Assembly: GCF_035818675.1 (NCBI RefSeq)
Contig: NZ_JAYKZZ010000005.1
Span: forward strand, 1 to 64,000
Reading direction: 5' to 3'
DNA length: 64,000 nt
Source: Parapedobacter flavus
GTDB lineage: Bacteria; Bacteroidota; Bacteroidia; Sphingobacteriales; Sphingobacteriaceae
The position numbers and the translations under genes are program-made. Each line of letters opens with the position of its first letter. The first letter of the stretch is position 1. Positions 24,917 through 33,208 of the stretch are shown here, in pieces. The notes beneath the pieces are model-generated. The model searched no databases and was not told the DNA's origin. It saw only the letters and a list, made by a program, of their open reading frames with translations.

Positions 24917-25933
24917 TTATACCGTCATCTCTCCGCGGAGGTTCCGCTCTGCCCAATACGCTACATCACTTTGCTTTTCGAATTCGCCTTGTAAGTACAT
25001 GAGTTTGGTCACTGCGGCTTCAAATGTCATGTCATAACCGCTGATTACGCCCATTTCTTTTAAATACTTACTGGTCTCATAGCGCCCAAGCTCTACGCTG
25101 CCCACCTTGCATTGGGAGATGTTGAGGATGTTTTTTCCACTACGTATGGCGCTGTCGATGAGGTCGAGAAACCATTGATGGGTAGTGGTATTGCCCGACC
25201 CGAACGTTTCCATGATGACCGAACGTGCTGGCGATTCGAGCACGGCCCGAACGACCTCCCGGCTGATGCCCGGGTATAGCTTGAGTACGGACACCGCGTT
25301 GTCTAATGCCGTATGCAGCGTGAATTCCTTGCCGCTGTTGTCCAGTAACGCATCGCGGTTGTATTTGAGGTGTACGCCTGCCTCTACCAGCACCGGATAA
25401 TTGGGCGATCGGAAGGCTTCGAATTTTGCGGAGTTGTATTTGAACGACCGGTTGCCGCGGAAGAGTTTGTTGTCGAAAAATATACAGACCTCATGGATGA
25501 GCGATTTGTCCTTCTTTTTTGCCGAGGCGAGCTCCAATGCGGTAATGAGGTTTTCCCTCGCGTCGGTACGGATTTCACCTATGGGCAGTTGAGACCCGGA
25601 AAGGATGACCGGCTTTTGCAGTCCTTCCAGCATGAAGCTTAGTGCCGACGCGGAAAAGGCCATGGTGTCGGAGCCATGGAGGATAACGAAACCGTCGTAA
25701 TTGGCATAGTTGTCTCTGATGATATTGGCCATTTCGACCCATATGGCCGGTTGCATATTGGACGAGTCGATGATGGGCGTAAACGAGTGGACGGTGAGGT
25801 TGTAGTTTAGTCGTGCCAGCTCGGGGATATTTTTGGCAATGAGGTCAAAGTCAAACGGCATAAAGGTGCCATTCTGTTCATCTTTGACCATTCCGATGGT
25901 GCCCCCCGTATAGATTACGAAAACATTGTTCAT
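24917..25933 (-). CDS. ansA: Type I (cytosolic) L-asparaginase
   Basis: Hydrolyses asparagine to aspartate and ammonia. The 338-residue protein begins with the nucleophile loop 'VIYTGGTIGMVKDE' (Thr9 and Thr12) and has no signal peptide, which fits the cytosolic type I form. The second active-site motif reads HGSDT (residues 86-90) where nearly all family members have HGTDT; Ser keeps the hydroxyl. 'VILSGSQLPIGEIRTDARENLITALELA' and 'SVIMETFGSGN' are also typical. The ATG overlaps the stop codon of the upstream tatD gene by four bases, so the two are translationally coupled. Confidence 0.94.
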   Translation of the reverse strand: MNNVFVIYTGGTIGMVKDEQNGTFMPFDFDLIAKNIPELARLNYNLTVHSFTPIIDSSNMQPAIWVEMANIIRDNYANYDGFVILHGSDTMAFSASALSFMLEGLQKPVILSGSQLPIGEIRTDARENLITALELASAKKKDKSLIHEVCIFFDNKLFRGNRSFKYNSAKFEAFRSPNYPVLVEAGVHLKYNRDALLDNSGKEFTLHTALDNAVSVLKLYPGISREVVRAVLESPARSVIMETFGSGNTTTHQWFLDLIDSAIRSGKNILNISQCKVGSVELGRYETSKYLKEMGVISGYDMTFEAAVTKLMYLQGEFEKQSDVAYWAERNLRGEMTV

Positions 25934-26700
25934 TTAAAACTGAATATCCGTTTAGCGTTTTCCGTCGTGATAGACGCTACGTTTTCGACCGAGATCCCGT
26001 GCAAATCTGCGAATTTTTGTGCAATATAACGCAGATAGCTACTTTCATTCTTTTTTCCCCGATGTGGTACGGGCGCGAGGTACGGTGCGTCGGTTTCCAG
26101 CACGATATGCCGGAGGTCGAGTTGGGATACGACGGTGTCGAGACCTGCATTTTTATAGGTCAGCACCCCGCCGATACCGAGGTGTAAGCCCAGATCGATC
26201 GTTCGTTGTGCCTGCTCCATGTTCCCTGTGAAGCAATGCAATACGCCGGTTAGTCGCCCGTCCTGCACCTCCTCCAGCAGCGCGAAGAGCTCATCGAATG
26301 CGTCCCGGCAGTGGATGGAAACGGGGAGTCCGGTATCCTTTGCCCATCCGGTTTGAATGCGGAAGGCTTCTTGTTGCAGTGATAAGGTGGTTTTATCCCA
26401 ATGCAAGTCGATACCGATTTCGCCGATTCCATAGATTTTATTACTGGCGATTGCCTGTTCTATCCGGTTCAGCTCCTGGTGATAGCCTGTTTTGACGTCG
26501 CACGGGTGCAGTCCCATCATGGCAAAACAGTTATCGGGATACGCCGCCACGGTGCCCAATACCTTAGCGATGGATTCGCTATCCACATTGGGGAGCAAGC
26601 AATATTTTACGCCGTTGTCGAAGCACCGCTGCATCTGGGTATCCATTTCAGGAGATCCGTAAAGGTAATACAGGTGTGTATGCGTATCCGTGAGTTCCAT
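25930..26700 (-). CDS. TatD family metal-dependent hydrolase
   Basis: A 256-residue TIM-barrel amidohydrolase. The metal ligands are visible in order: 'DTHTHLYYL' (HxH), 'IGEIGIDLHWD' (Glu), 'PVSIHCRDAFDEL' (His), 'GVLHCFTGNMEQA' (His) and 'VLETDAPYLAP' (Asp). TatD enzymes are Mg2+-dependent 3'-exonucleases or DNases; some act in DNA repair. The start at 26700 is supported by a near-perfect promoter at 26722-26752, which an in-frame ATG at 26724 would overlap. It is followed by ansA with a four-base overlap. Confidence 0.94.
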   Translation of the reverse strand: MELTDTHTHLYYLYGSPEMDTQMQRCFDNGVKYCLLPNVDSESIAKVLGTVAAYPDNCFAMMGLHPCDVKTGYHQELNRIEQAIASNKIYGIGEIGIDLHWDKTTLSLQQEAFRIQTGWAKDTGLPVSIHCRDAFDELFALLEEVQDGRLTGVLHCFTGNMEQAQRTIDLGLHLGIGGVLTYKNAGLDTVVSQLDLRHIVLETDAPYLAPVPHRGKKNESSYLRYIAQKFADLHGISVENVASITTENAKRIFSFK

Positions 26701-26721
26701 AGCTAATCGTGGGGTTTGCTG

Positions 26722-26752
26722 CAAACTTAGCTAACTCGCCTTTCAAAATCAA
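26722..26752 (-). promoter_or_regulatory. Bacteroidota-type promoter of tatD-ansA
   Basis: On the minus strand TTG (26750-26752), a 20-base spacer and TAAGTTTG (26722-26729) match the -33/-7 consensus exactly. It sits between the FKBP terminator and the tatD start codon at 26700. Confidence 0.75.
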
Positions 26753-26771
26753 GTCGCCGTGGGCCGTAAAA

Positions 26772-26804
26772 CAAAAACGCCCTCCGGGTGGAAGGCGTTT
26801 TTGT
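26772..26804 (-). terminator. Rho-independent terminator after the FKBP gene
   Basis: AAAAACGCC and GGCGTTTTT flank a GC-rich loop (CTCCGGGTGGAA) that can extend the stem. On the minus strand the hairpin is followed by a T run, 8 bases after the FKBP stop codon. The symmetrical A/T arms could also stop plus-strand transcription. Confidence 0.75.
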
Positions 26805-26811
26805 TTGGAGC

Positions 26812-27780
26812 TTATTCTTCGGTGCTATCCTGTGCCGTGGAGTCGGACGCTACAGGCTTCAGGATATCGATCAGCTCGATATCGAATACCAAAGGCGCAA
26901 ATGGTGGAATTACGCCGCGGCCGTCACCGTTTTCGCCGTAACCCAATGCCGAGGGAATGATGAGCTTCGCTTTGCTTCCTTTGGGGAGCAACAGCAAACC
27001 TTCGTCCCAACCGGGGATAACCTGACGAACGCCAATCGCGAATTTCGCTGGTTCATAGGGCCGCATCGCATTGTATATATCGTTCTTTTCTGCAACCTCC
27101 TTGATGGATGTATCGAACACATCGCCGGTGGCTACCAGCGCACCGGTATAGTTTACTTGTACGGTATCGCCTGCTACAGGTTTTTCGCCTGTGCCTTCTT
27201 CTACGATGATATATTGCAGACCTGAAGCCGTTTTCAGCGGTTCAAGGTTATTTTCCTTGATGTAATTAGCGATTTTTCCTTCTTCCGACGTCTTCAGTTT
27301 TTCAATTTCGGCGTCGAAATAGGTGTTCACCTCGGCATACAATGCGCTATCGGTCAAATCGCCTTTCTTGAAATGTTTGTTTACCTTGACATTGAAGATA
27401 ATGTACTTATCGGCAATTTCCGGTTTCGGTCGCATGGTTTTGGCTGCCATGGTGTCGAGGTCGAGTTTAAAGACGGCGCTGTCGCCCTCGCCCAACATCC
27501 GGAACATGGAGTTGTAATCGCCCGGATAAAGGCCCTCTGCTGAGTCTGGGGCGATATTGACGATTTGGGGAAGCCCGATTTTATATGTGCTTTGCAGTAA
27601 GGAGTCCCGATCTGACGTGACGGTTAAATGCACGGAAAGTAAATCGCCCGCTTGTGCCTTGGGCTGGCCATTGTCTTTCACGATTTTGTATTGTAGGCCG
27701 CCCGATCCCTTCTCAAACTGTTGGCAGGCGCTACCCAATATCGCGATGGCAAGCCCCAAACTAAAAATTGATTTCTTCAT
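26812..27780 (-). CDS. Lipoprotein FKBP-type peptidyl-prolyl cis-trans isomerase, two-domain
   Basis: A 322-residue protein with a lipoprotein signal (lipobox 'LGSAC', Cys19), so it is expected to be membrane-anchored on the periplasmic side. A first FKBP-like region (~35-150, 'GLQYKIVKDNGQPKAQAGDLLSVHLTV') is followed by a helical linker and a complete second domain (~185-305) with 'VAGDTVQVNYTGALVATGDVFDTSI', 'VIPGWDEGLLLLPKGSKAKLIIPSALGYG' and 'VIPPFAPLVFDIELIDI', which holds the usual aromatic active-site residues. Domain one is diverged and may be a chaperone or dimerisation part. It lies 18 bases after the DHH gene and ends in a strong terminator. Confidence 0.93.
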   Translation of the reverse strand: MKKSIFSLGLAIAILGSACQQFEKGSGGLQYKIVKDNGQPKAQAGDLLSVHLTVTSDRDSLLQSTYKIGLPQIVNIAPDSAEGLYPGDYNSMFRMLGEGDSAVFKLDLDTMAAKTMRPKPEIADKYIIFNVKVNKHFKKGDLTDSALYAEVNTYFDAEIEKLKTSEEGKIANYIKENNLEPLKTASGLQYIIVEEGTGEKPVAGDTVQVNYTGALVATGDVFDTSIKEVAEKNDIYNAMRPYEPAKFAIGVRQVIPGWDEGLLLLPKGSKAKLIIPSALGYGENGDGRGVIPPFAPLVFDIELIDILKPVASDSTAQDSTEE

Positions 27781-27798
27781 GTTTTTGTGTGAGATTAA

Positions 27799-28809
27799 TT
27801 ATTTTAATAATAGTGATTTATATTCGGGTAATAACGCTTTGAAATGCTGGACAACATCCGGTAGCGGATCATTGGAATTACCGCCCGCTGCGTTGCGGTG
27901 CCCACCACCATTGAAATGCTTTTTACATACTTCATTGCACGGGAAGTCTCCGATAGACCGCAGCGAAAGCTTAACCTGGTCGGTGCGGTCGACAACCAAT
28001 GCGGCAAGCTTCATGCCACTAATCGACAGGGCATAGTTTACCAGTCCTTCGGTGTCGCCCGTAGTGATGTTGAACCGGTGGAGGTCTTGCCGCGATATGC
28101 TAAACAGTGCTGTTCGGTACTCGGGCAACACTTCGAGGCGGTTCAACAAACAGAAACCGAGGAATTTCAATCGATTTTCGGTATAGCTGTTGTACACGTG
28201 TTCGTGGATTTCCCAGTTTTTGGCGCCTAGGGTAATCAGGTCGGCCGCAATGCGGTGTACTGATGGGGTGGTGGTCTGGAACCGGAAGGAGCCCGTATCG
28301 GTCATGATACCGGTGTATAGGCACGTGGCGATTTCGGGTGTGATAGCACCATGGTCGCTGATGACGTCAACAATAAAATCATATACCAACTGCGCGGTTG
28401 CGGCAGCACTGCTATCCCAGTGTCGGTAATCATCGAAACCCTCGGGGTCTAGATGATGGTCTATCATGATTTTCACCCCCTTTGCGTCTCTCACGCTATC
28501 GGCCATGGCATGGATGCGTGGCAGGCCATTAAAGTCGAGGCAAAAGATGATATCGGCGGCTGCAATGTGTACATCGCTAGCTGCTTTGTTTGCGGTGTAT
28601 ACAAGAATGTCTTGCCGGCCCGGCATCCAGTCCAGGAAGGTCGGGAAATCTGAGGGTACAATTACACGGACGGTGTGGCCTTTGGCTTTCAACCAATGGT
28701 ATACCGCCAACGATGAGCCCAATGCATCTCCGTCGGGTTTGTGGTGTGTGGTAATAACAATCTGCTTCGGTTTGGCCAGTTCCTCCCTAAGCGTTTCCGG
28801 TGTAAACAT
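27799..28809 (-). CDS. DHH/DHHA1 family phosphoesterase (NrnA-like)
   Basis: A 336-residue cytosolic phosphoesterase. The N-terminal DHH domain shows 'ITTHHKPDGDALGSSLAVYHWL', 'IIFCLDFNGLP', 'IMIDHHLDPEG' and 'LYTGIMTDTGSFRF', holding the Asp/His pairs that bind two Mn2+. The C-terminal DHHA1 domain ends with 'NGGGHRNAAGG'. Relatives such as NrnA degrade short oligoribonucleotides (nanoRNA), hydrolyse 3'-phosphoadenosine 5'-phosphate (pAp), or cleave cyclic-dinucleotide products. Which of these applies is not decided by the sequence. It is the first gene of a two-gene unit with the FKBP lipoprotein. Confidence 0.92.
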   Translation of the reverse strand: MFTPETLREELAKPKQIVITTHHKPDGDALGSSLAVYHWLKAKGHTVRVIVPSDFPTFLDWMPGRQDILVYTANKAASDVHIAAADIIFCLDFNGLPRIHAMADSVRDAKGVKIMIDHHLDPEGFDDYRHWDSSAAATAQLVYDFIVDVISDHGAITPEIATCLYTGIMTDTGSFRFQTTTPSVHRIAADLITLGAKNWEIHEHVYNSYTENRLKFLGFCLLNRLEVLPEYRTALFSISRQDLHRFNITTGDTEGLVNYALSISGMKLAALVVDRTDQVKLSLRSIGDFPCNEVCKKHFNGGGHRNAAGGNSNDPLPDVVQHFKALLPEYKSLLLK

Positions 28810-28827
28810 TCAACTGCTAAAAGGTTG

Positions 28828-28858
28828 CAAACCTACTATAAAAAATCCGATTAAGGAA
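28828..28858 (-). promoter_or_regulatory. Bacteroidota-type promoter of the DHH-FKBP unit
   Basis: On the minus strand TAGGTTTG (28828-28835) fits TAnnTTTG. Twenty bases upstream is TTC, one mismatch from TTG. It lies 18 bases before the start codon. Confidence 0.6.
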
Positions 28859-28887
28859 TTTTTGGATATGAAAATGTGATTTAAAAT

Positions 28888-29727
28888 TCATTGACCGAAC
28901 GATTTGAAGAACGCAATCAATTCGCCATTTAACTGGTCGGCATGGGTGAGGTTCAAACCATGCGGGGCATCGTCATAAACCACGAGTTTGCTGTTTGGAA
29001 TGAAGGACGCTGCTTGCGCTGCCGATGTTGCAATAGGCACCGTTTCGTCCGCTTTTCCGTGGATAATCAAGGTCGGTACGGTTACCTGCTTACATTCCGT
29101 GCGGAAGTCGGTATCCATCCATGCTTTTGCGGCGCCGATGGTGGCGTGTGGAGCGGCATGAGACGAAATACTGAAGTCGTATATCAGCTGTTGCTCACTC
29201 ACGGGTTCGCCGTCGGTTTTGTAATTATAAAAAGCCGGGTGGAAATTGGACAGGAAATGCAGGCGATCGGTTAACAAGGCCGCCAAGATATCTTTAAGGG
29301 CAGCTTCGGGCACGCCAGCAGGATTGTCGGGCTTTTGTTTCACCAGCGGGATGATCGATGCCACAAGCGCTATTTTGTTGATCTTATCGGCTCCGTATTG
29401 TGTGAGGTATCGGATCACTTCGCCGCCGCCCATCGAAAAGCCCACCAAGTTTACCTGTTGGAGATCCAACTGGGTAATCAACGCATGCAGATCACTTGCC
29501 AGTGCATCGTAATCGTAGCCCTCCCATGGAGCATCGGATTGGCCGAATCCCCGTCTATCGTATGCGATTACGCGATAACCGGCTTCTACGAGCGCAGGAA
29601 TTTGTTTTTCCCAGGCTTTGTGGCTCAGTGGCCAGCCATGGATGAGGATGATCGGTTGGCCACTTCCGTAATCGACGTAATTGATACCGATCGTTTGTGA
29701 TGCTGTTTGGTGTTGAATGACGGGCAT
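28888..29727 (-). CDS. Alpha/beta hydrolase, chloroperoxidase/arylesterase-like
   Basis: A 279-residue alpha/beta-hydrolase. 'PIILIHGWPLSHKAWEKQIPAL' gives the oxyanion hole, 'NLVGFSMGGGEVIRYL' the nucleophile elbow (Ser in GFSMGG), 'LIIHGKADETVPIATSA' the acid Asp and 'YDDAPHGLNLTHADQL' the catalytic His. The order and spacing match cofactor-free haloperoxidases/perhydrolases and related esterases. No signal peptide is present, so it should be cytosolic. It lies at the end of the minus-strand sugar cluster but 78 bases beyond the DUF1080 gene; a link to sugar metabolism is not shown. Confidence 0.9.
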   Translation of the reverse strand: MPVIQHQTASQTIGINYVDYGSGQPIILIHGWPLSHKAWEKQIPALVEAGYRVIAYDRRGFGQSDAPWEGYDYDALASDLHALITQLDLQQVNLVGFSMGGGEVIRYLTQYGADKINKIALVASIIPLVKQKPDNPAGVPEAALKDILAALLTDRLHFLSNFHPAFYNYKTDGEPVSEQQLIYDFSISSHAAPHATIGAAKAWMDTDFRTECKQVTVPTLIIHGKADETVPIATSAAQAASFIPNSKLVVYDDAPHGLNLTHADQLNGELIAFFKSFGQ

Positions 29728-29804
29728 AGTATAATCGTTTTTTGGTTAACAAAGACGGGGCACAATAGTTTCATTGGCCCCGTCTCTGTGTCAGAACACG
29801 CTGG

Positions 29805-30572
29805 TTAATCGAGGTTTTTCAACCGGATATTCCGGTATTCGATTTTCATGGGTGGACCTACGTGCACCTGGAAGCCCAGTGCTCCCTCCAGTTTCCTGTT
29901 GGCTACATCGTCGTCGACCACTTTACTCATCAGTGTACCATTAATGTAGTGCTCCAGTTGATTGCCTTTGGCGACGATGCGGATTTCATTCCAGTCGTTT
30001 TCCTTGATCAGCGTTCGTAAGGAGTCGCGGTCGCCAAGCGACGCTCCTTGTTCTGCGGCTGTCCATATATTCCCTTTGGCATATTCGCTGATAGGGCCGG
30101 ATACTTCCGGGAGCCTAACAGATTGCCCCGGAAATGCCAGTATGGTGCGGCCCCGCTCTTCGTAATTTTGCCCCGTGTAGGTGTTTGCCGCATCGATATC
30201 GGCTTGGTAACCCTTGAGGGCAAAACGGGGCTCGGTGAGCTCTTCGCTACGGTAGTTGATGCCGCTATTGCCTTTACCGGTCATCCGGTATTCGGCAATC
30301 AATTCGAAATCGGACGGTGAGCCACCGTCCCAGATGATGAAGGAGTTGTTGGCTAGCTCTTCGCCGGCCACAATTTCGCCCACGAGGACGCCATCTTCGG
30401 CCCGCCAAAGGCTTGTGTCGCCACGCCATCCCGTTAGACTTGTACCATCAAACAACGTTAAGTAGTCCGTTGAGTCGGACGCATTTCCGGCGTTTTGCTG
30501 GGAATTGCCCGACGTGCAAGACGATATGGCCAAGGTGGATAGGGCAATCGTACCGATTGTTAATATATTCAT
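29805..30572 (-). CDS. DUF1080 lipoprotein (3-keto-disaccharide hydrolase family)
   Basis: A 255-residue lipoprotein (MNILTIGTIALSTLAISSC, lipobox ending at Cys19) with a single DUF1080 jelly-roll domain: 'LTLFDGTSLTGWRGDTSLWRAEDGVLVGE', 'FELIAEYRMTGKGNSGINYR', 'NEIRIVAKGNQLEHYINGTLMSKVVDD' and 'LGFQVHVGPPMKIEYRNIRLK'. Pfam names this fold 3-keto-disaccharide hydrolase because characterised members cleave glycosides whose sugar has been oxidised at C3. It is coupled to an upstream Gfo/Idh/MocA oxidoreductase gene by an ATGA overlap (30569-30572), a partnership expected for oxidise-then-cleave chemistry. The overlap also fixes the start at 30572 rather than an upstream ATG at 30596. Confidence 0.9.
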   Translation of the reverse strand: MNILTIGTIALSTLAISSCTSGNSQQNAGNASDSTDYLTLFDGTSLTGWRGDTSLWRAEDGVLVGEIVAGEELANNSFIIWDGGSPSDFELIAEYRMTGKGNSGINYRSEELTEPRFALKGYQADIDAANTYTGQNYEERGRTILAFPGQSVRLPEVSGPISEYAKGNIWTAAEQGASLGDRDSLRTLIKENDWNEIRIVAKGNQLEHYINGTLMSKVVDDDVANRKLEGALGFQVHVGPPMKIEYRNIRLKNLD

Positions 30573-31723
30573 AGTTCTACGTTTGTATTTTTCCAAGCTT
30601 TGGAATTTGCCGAATCAATGACTGCTTCACATACCTTTTGCGTTTCATAGGCATTTTGAAAATCCGGCTGGCATGGTTCACCCGTTTCCAAGCTTTTGAG
30701 GAAATCTGCTACTTGGTGGATAAAACTATGTTCGTAACCGATTCCGAGCCCGGGTACCCACCATTTATCCATATAGGGGTGGTCGCCATTGGTCACGTGG
30801 ATGGAGCTCCAGCCTTTCACGTCAGACTCACACCGGTTGTCGAAGTATTCCAGTCTATTGAGGTCGTGCAGGTCCCATCTTATCGACGCGTCTTCACCAT
30901 TGATTTCAAATGTATATAACGCCTTATGGCCCCGGGCGTAGCGGGTAGATTCAAAGAGGCCCAATGAACCATTTGAAAACCGGCAATGGAAAATACAGGC
31001 ATCATCGATCCCGACATCCTGCAGCTGACCGGTGTCCGCATGTACCCGTTGTTTTACAAACGTTTCGGTCATTGCCGATACTTCGGAGATGCTGCCGTTG
31101 AGCCACATGGCGGTATCGATGCAATGGGCCAAAAGGTCGCCGGTGACGCCCGATCCGGCCGCATCGACATCCATGCGCCATGTTGCATCGCCCCCTTGTG
31201 GTACATCGGCGCTGATGGTCCAATCTTGCAGGAAATTCGTCCGGTAATGGAATATTCTCCCCAGTTTGCCCGATTCGATGATTTTCTTGGCCAGCGTTAC
31301 GGCGGGCAACCGACGGTAGTTGTACCAAACCATGTTTTTTACCCCTGCTTTGGTAACGGCATCGAGCATCGCCTTGGATTCATCCAGGGTTCGTGCAAGC
31401 GGCTTCTCGGTCAGTACCACTTTTCCGGCAGCGGCCGCAGCGATGGCAATCTCTGCGTGCAGGTGGTTAGGCGTGCAGATATCCACGGCATCGATATCGT
31501 CGCGGGCAATCAATTTACGCCAGTCGGTTTCGTAGGAGGCATATCCCCACTGGGCTGCGAAGGCCTTTACCTTTTCTTCCCGTCGGGAACACACGGCCTG
31601 GAGTACCGGTTGGTATTGAAGGTCGGGAAAGAAGTTCTGTATGCGATTGTACCCGTTGGAATGCGTGCGGCCCATAAAACCGCACCCGATCAAACCTATT
31701 CTTAACTGTTTTTTCATATCCAT
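30569..31723 (-). CDS. Gfo/Idh/MocA family NAD(P)-dependent sugar oxidoreductase
   Basis: A 384-residue cytosolic-type protein with the Rossmann motif 'RIGLIGCGFMGRTHSNGYNRI', the catalytic-Lys motif 'KVVLTEKPLARTLDESKAML' (EKP), and a C-terminal sandwich domain including 'SGVTGDLLAHCIDTAMWLNG', which holds the usual Asp/His substrate residues. Relatives oxidise hydroxyls of sugars, inositols or glycosides using bound NAD(P). Its stop codon overlaps the start of the DUF1080 gene by four bases, so oxidation followed by keto-glycoside handling is a reasonable inference, although the DUF1080 protein is predicted to be exported and this one is not. MKKQLRIG at 31717 is an alternative start. Confidence 0.92.
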   Translation of the reverse strand: MDMKKQLRIGLIGCGFMGRTHSNGYNRIQNFFPDLQYQPVLQAVCSRREEKVKAFAAQWGYASYETDWRKLIARDDIDAVDICTPNHLHAEIAIAAAAAGKVVLTEKPLARTLDESKAMLDAVTKAGVKNMVWYNYRRLPAVTLAKKIIESGKLGRIFHYRTNFLQDWTISADVPQGGDATWRMDVDAAGSGVTGDLLAHCIDTAMWLNGSISEVSAMTETFVKQRVHADTGQLQDVGIDDACIFHCRFSNGSLGLFESTRYARGHKALYTFEINGEDASIRWDLHDLNRLEYFDNRCESDVKGWSSIHVTNGDHPYMDKWWVPGLGIGYEHSFIHQVADFLKSLETGEPCQPDFQNAYETQKVCEAVIDSANSKAWKNTNVEL

Positions 31724-31849
31724 ATTACTGATTTATTAGTAAATAACATTGCCATTGTCGATAAATAATCGCCATTAACTGTTTGTCATCATGTTAAGCA
31801 CCGTTTAGCCGGGCATAACGCCCCGCCCGCAGCGCCCATAGGCAGCAGC

Positions 31850-33091
31850 TTACGCAGCAGCCGTGGGTACTTCTTCCGCTGGCTTGGTGTGCTTATTCTT
31901 TTGCCAAAAGAAAAATATAAGGAACAAGACGATGAGGAGCGTCGGAAAACTAAGCATTTTCACCATCGCATCCTGGCCGGTAGCAAGTTCAAGTGCATTT
32001 CCGGTCAACCCGGCAGCTGCATTTGTGGCGCGGGCACCATCGATCCAACTCCCGATAATGGGTTGGAAGATGGCCGAAGAAAGCATGCCGGCACCGCCGA
32101 CAATTGACATTCCCAGGGCTCCGCTCTTCGGTACCCGTTGTGCCGTGGCACCAATCATAACCGGCCAGAAATAGCAGATGCCGATGGCAAAAATGACCGT
32201 TGCGACATAGGCCATTGGTCCCGTTACCACACTAAACATATAGATGCCGATGGCCGTTAAAATGGCTCCGCCCAGTAACACACCCGTTTGGCCAAATGCG
32301 CGCACTACCGGTTCGGCGAAGAACCGCCCCACCGCCATTAGTCCGCTGGTCAATGCCAGTATCAACATGGGTTCAGCACCGCTGGCTGCCATGATTACAC
32401 TTACCCATTGGTTGGGACCGAATTCGGAAATTGCGGTAAGGAACATGCAGAAGAAAATGAACAAGAACGTCGGCGTAAACATGGCGCGGACGTTCTGGCC
32501 CAATGACGCTGCGGCCTCCACCACGGGTTTGGGAAACGTTTTACCGAAAAACAGGAACGCGTAAATAACTGTCGGAACCATGGTAATCCACATTTGTAGC
32601 TCCCATCCCAAGTTTAAGCTGGTCATGAACTGGGAAATCAATGCGCCTAACAGAATGCCGCCGGGAAACCACATGTGGAACCTGTTTAGCATTTTGTCCA
32701 TTTTAACGCCGGAATACATATCGGCAATCATGGGATTACAAGCCGCCTCGGTACATCCATTTCCAAAACCGATGAATAAGGTAGACAGCAGGAGTGTGGT
32801 ATAGCCACCCGCGTAGATGGTCATGATAATACCGATGGTGTGTGCGATAAACGCTACCCGCATGATATTCTTTGGGCCGAACGTGTGGTAAAACAGTCCG
32901 CCCAATATCATGGAAATTGGGAATCCGAAGAAAAACATGGAGTTAATAAACCCAAGTTGCGTGTCGGTCAGATTAAACTCTGCGCCAAGCTGGGGCAAGA
33001 TCCCCGCTCGAATGGAAAATGTAAAAGCCGTGGTGATCAGCGCGAAACAAGAGCCATTGAATAGCGCACTTCTGTTAACGTTGTCGTTCAT
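31850..33091 (-). CDS. Major facilitator superfamily transporter
   Basis: A 413-residue inner-membrane protein with about twelve hydrophobic segments and the central-loop layout of MFS permeases. 'DTQLGFINSMFFFGFPISMILGGLFYHTFGPKNIMRVAF' holds the loop 2-3 motif region, and 'FIGFGNGCTEAACNPMIADMY' recalls sugar:H+ symporters of the FucP/NarK-like groups. It lies among sugar isomerase and oxidoreductase genes on the same strand, so import of the substrate or of an oxidised product of this cluster is likely but not provable. Gaps of 126 and 117 bases on either side leave room for its own promoter; the upstream gap contains TCCTGATTGTT, also found beside the repeat at 44986-45031. Confidence 0.9.
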   Translation of the reverse strand: MNDNVNRSALFNGSCFALITTAFTFSIRAGILPQLGAEFNLTDTQLGFINSMFFFGFPISMILGGLFYHTFGPKNIMRVAFIAHTIGIIMTIYAGGYTTLLLSTLFIGFGNGCTEAACNPMIADMYSGVKMDKMLNRFHMWFPGGILLGALISQFMTSLNLGWELQMWITMVPTVIYAFLFFGKTFPKPVVEAAASLGQNVRAMFTPTFLFIFFCMFLTAISEFGPNQWVSVIMAASGAEPMLILALTSGLMAVGRFFAEPVVRAFGQTGVLLGGAILTAIGIYMFSVVTGPMAYVATVIFAIGICYFWPVMIGATAQRVPKSGALGMSIVGGAGMLSSAIFQPIIGSWIDGARATNAAAGLTGNALELATGQDAMVKMLSFPTLLIVLFLIFFFWQKNKHTKPAEEVPTAAA

Positions 33092-33208
33092 TTTTTTACT
33101 GTTTTAACTGGTTAAATCCTGATTGTTTTTTCTAATACCCATTCGATATCCAAATGAAGCGTTGAAAATACGATGTTTATCGTCAGTTTCTAAATTTTGT
33201 TTATAAAA

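Noticed and set aside
30986..31705. 239-codon plus-strand frame opposite the Gfo/Idh/MocA gene
   Set aside because: The minus-strand protein has clear Rossmann and EKP motifs. The plus-strand reading has no recognisable features and an odd composition.
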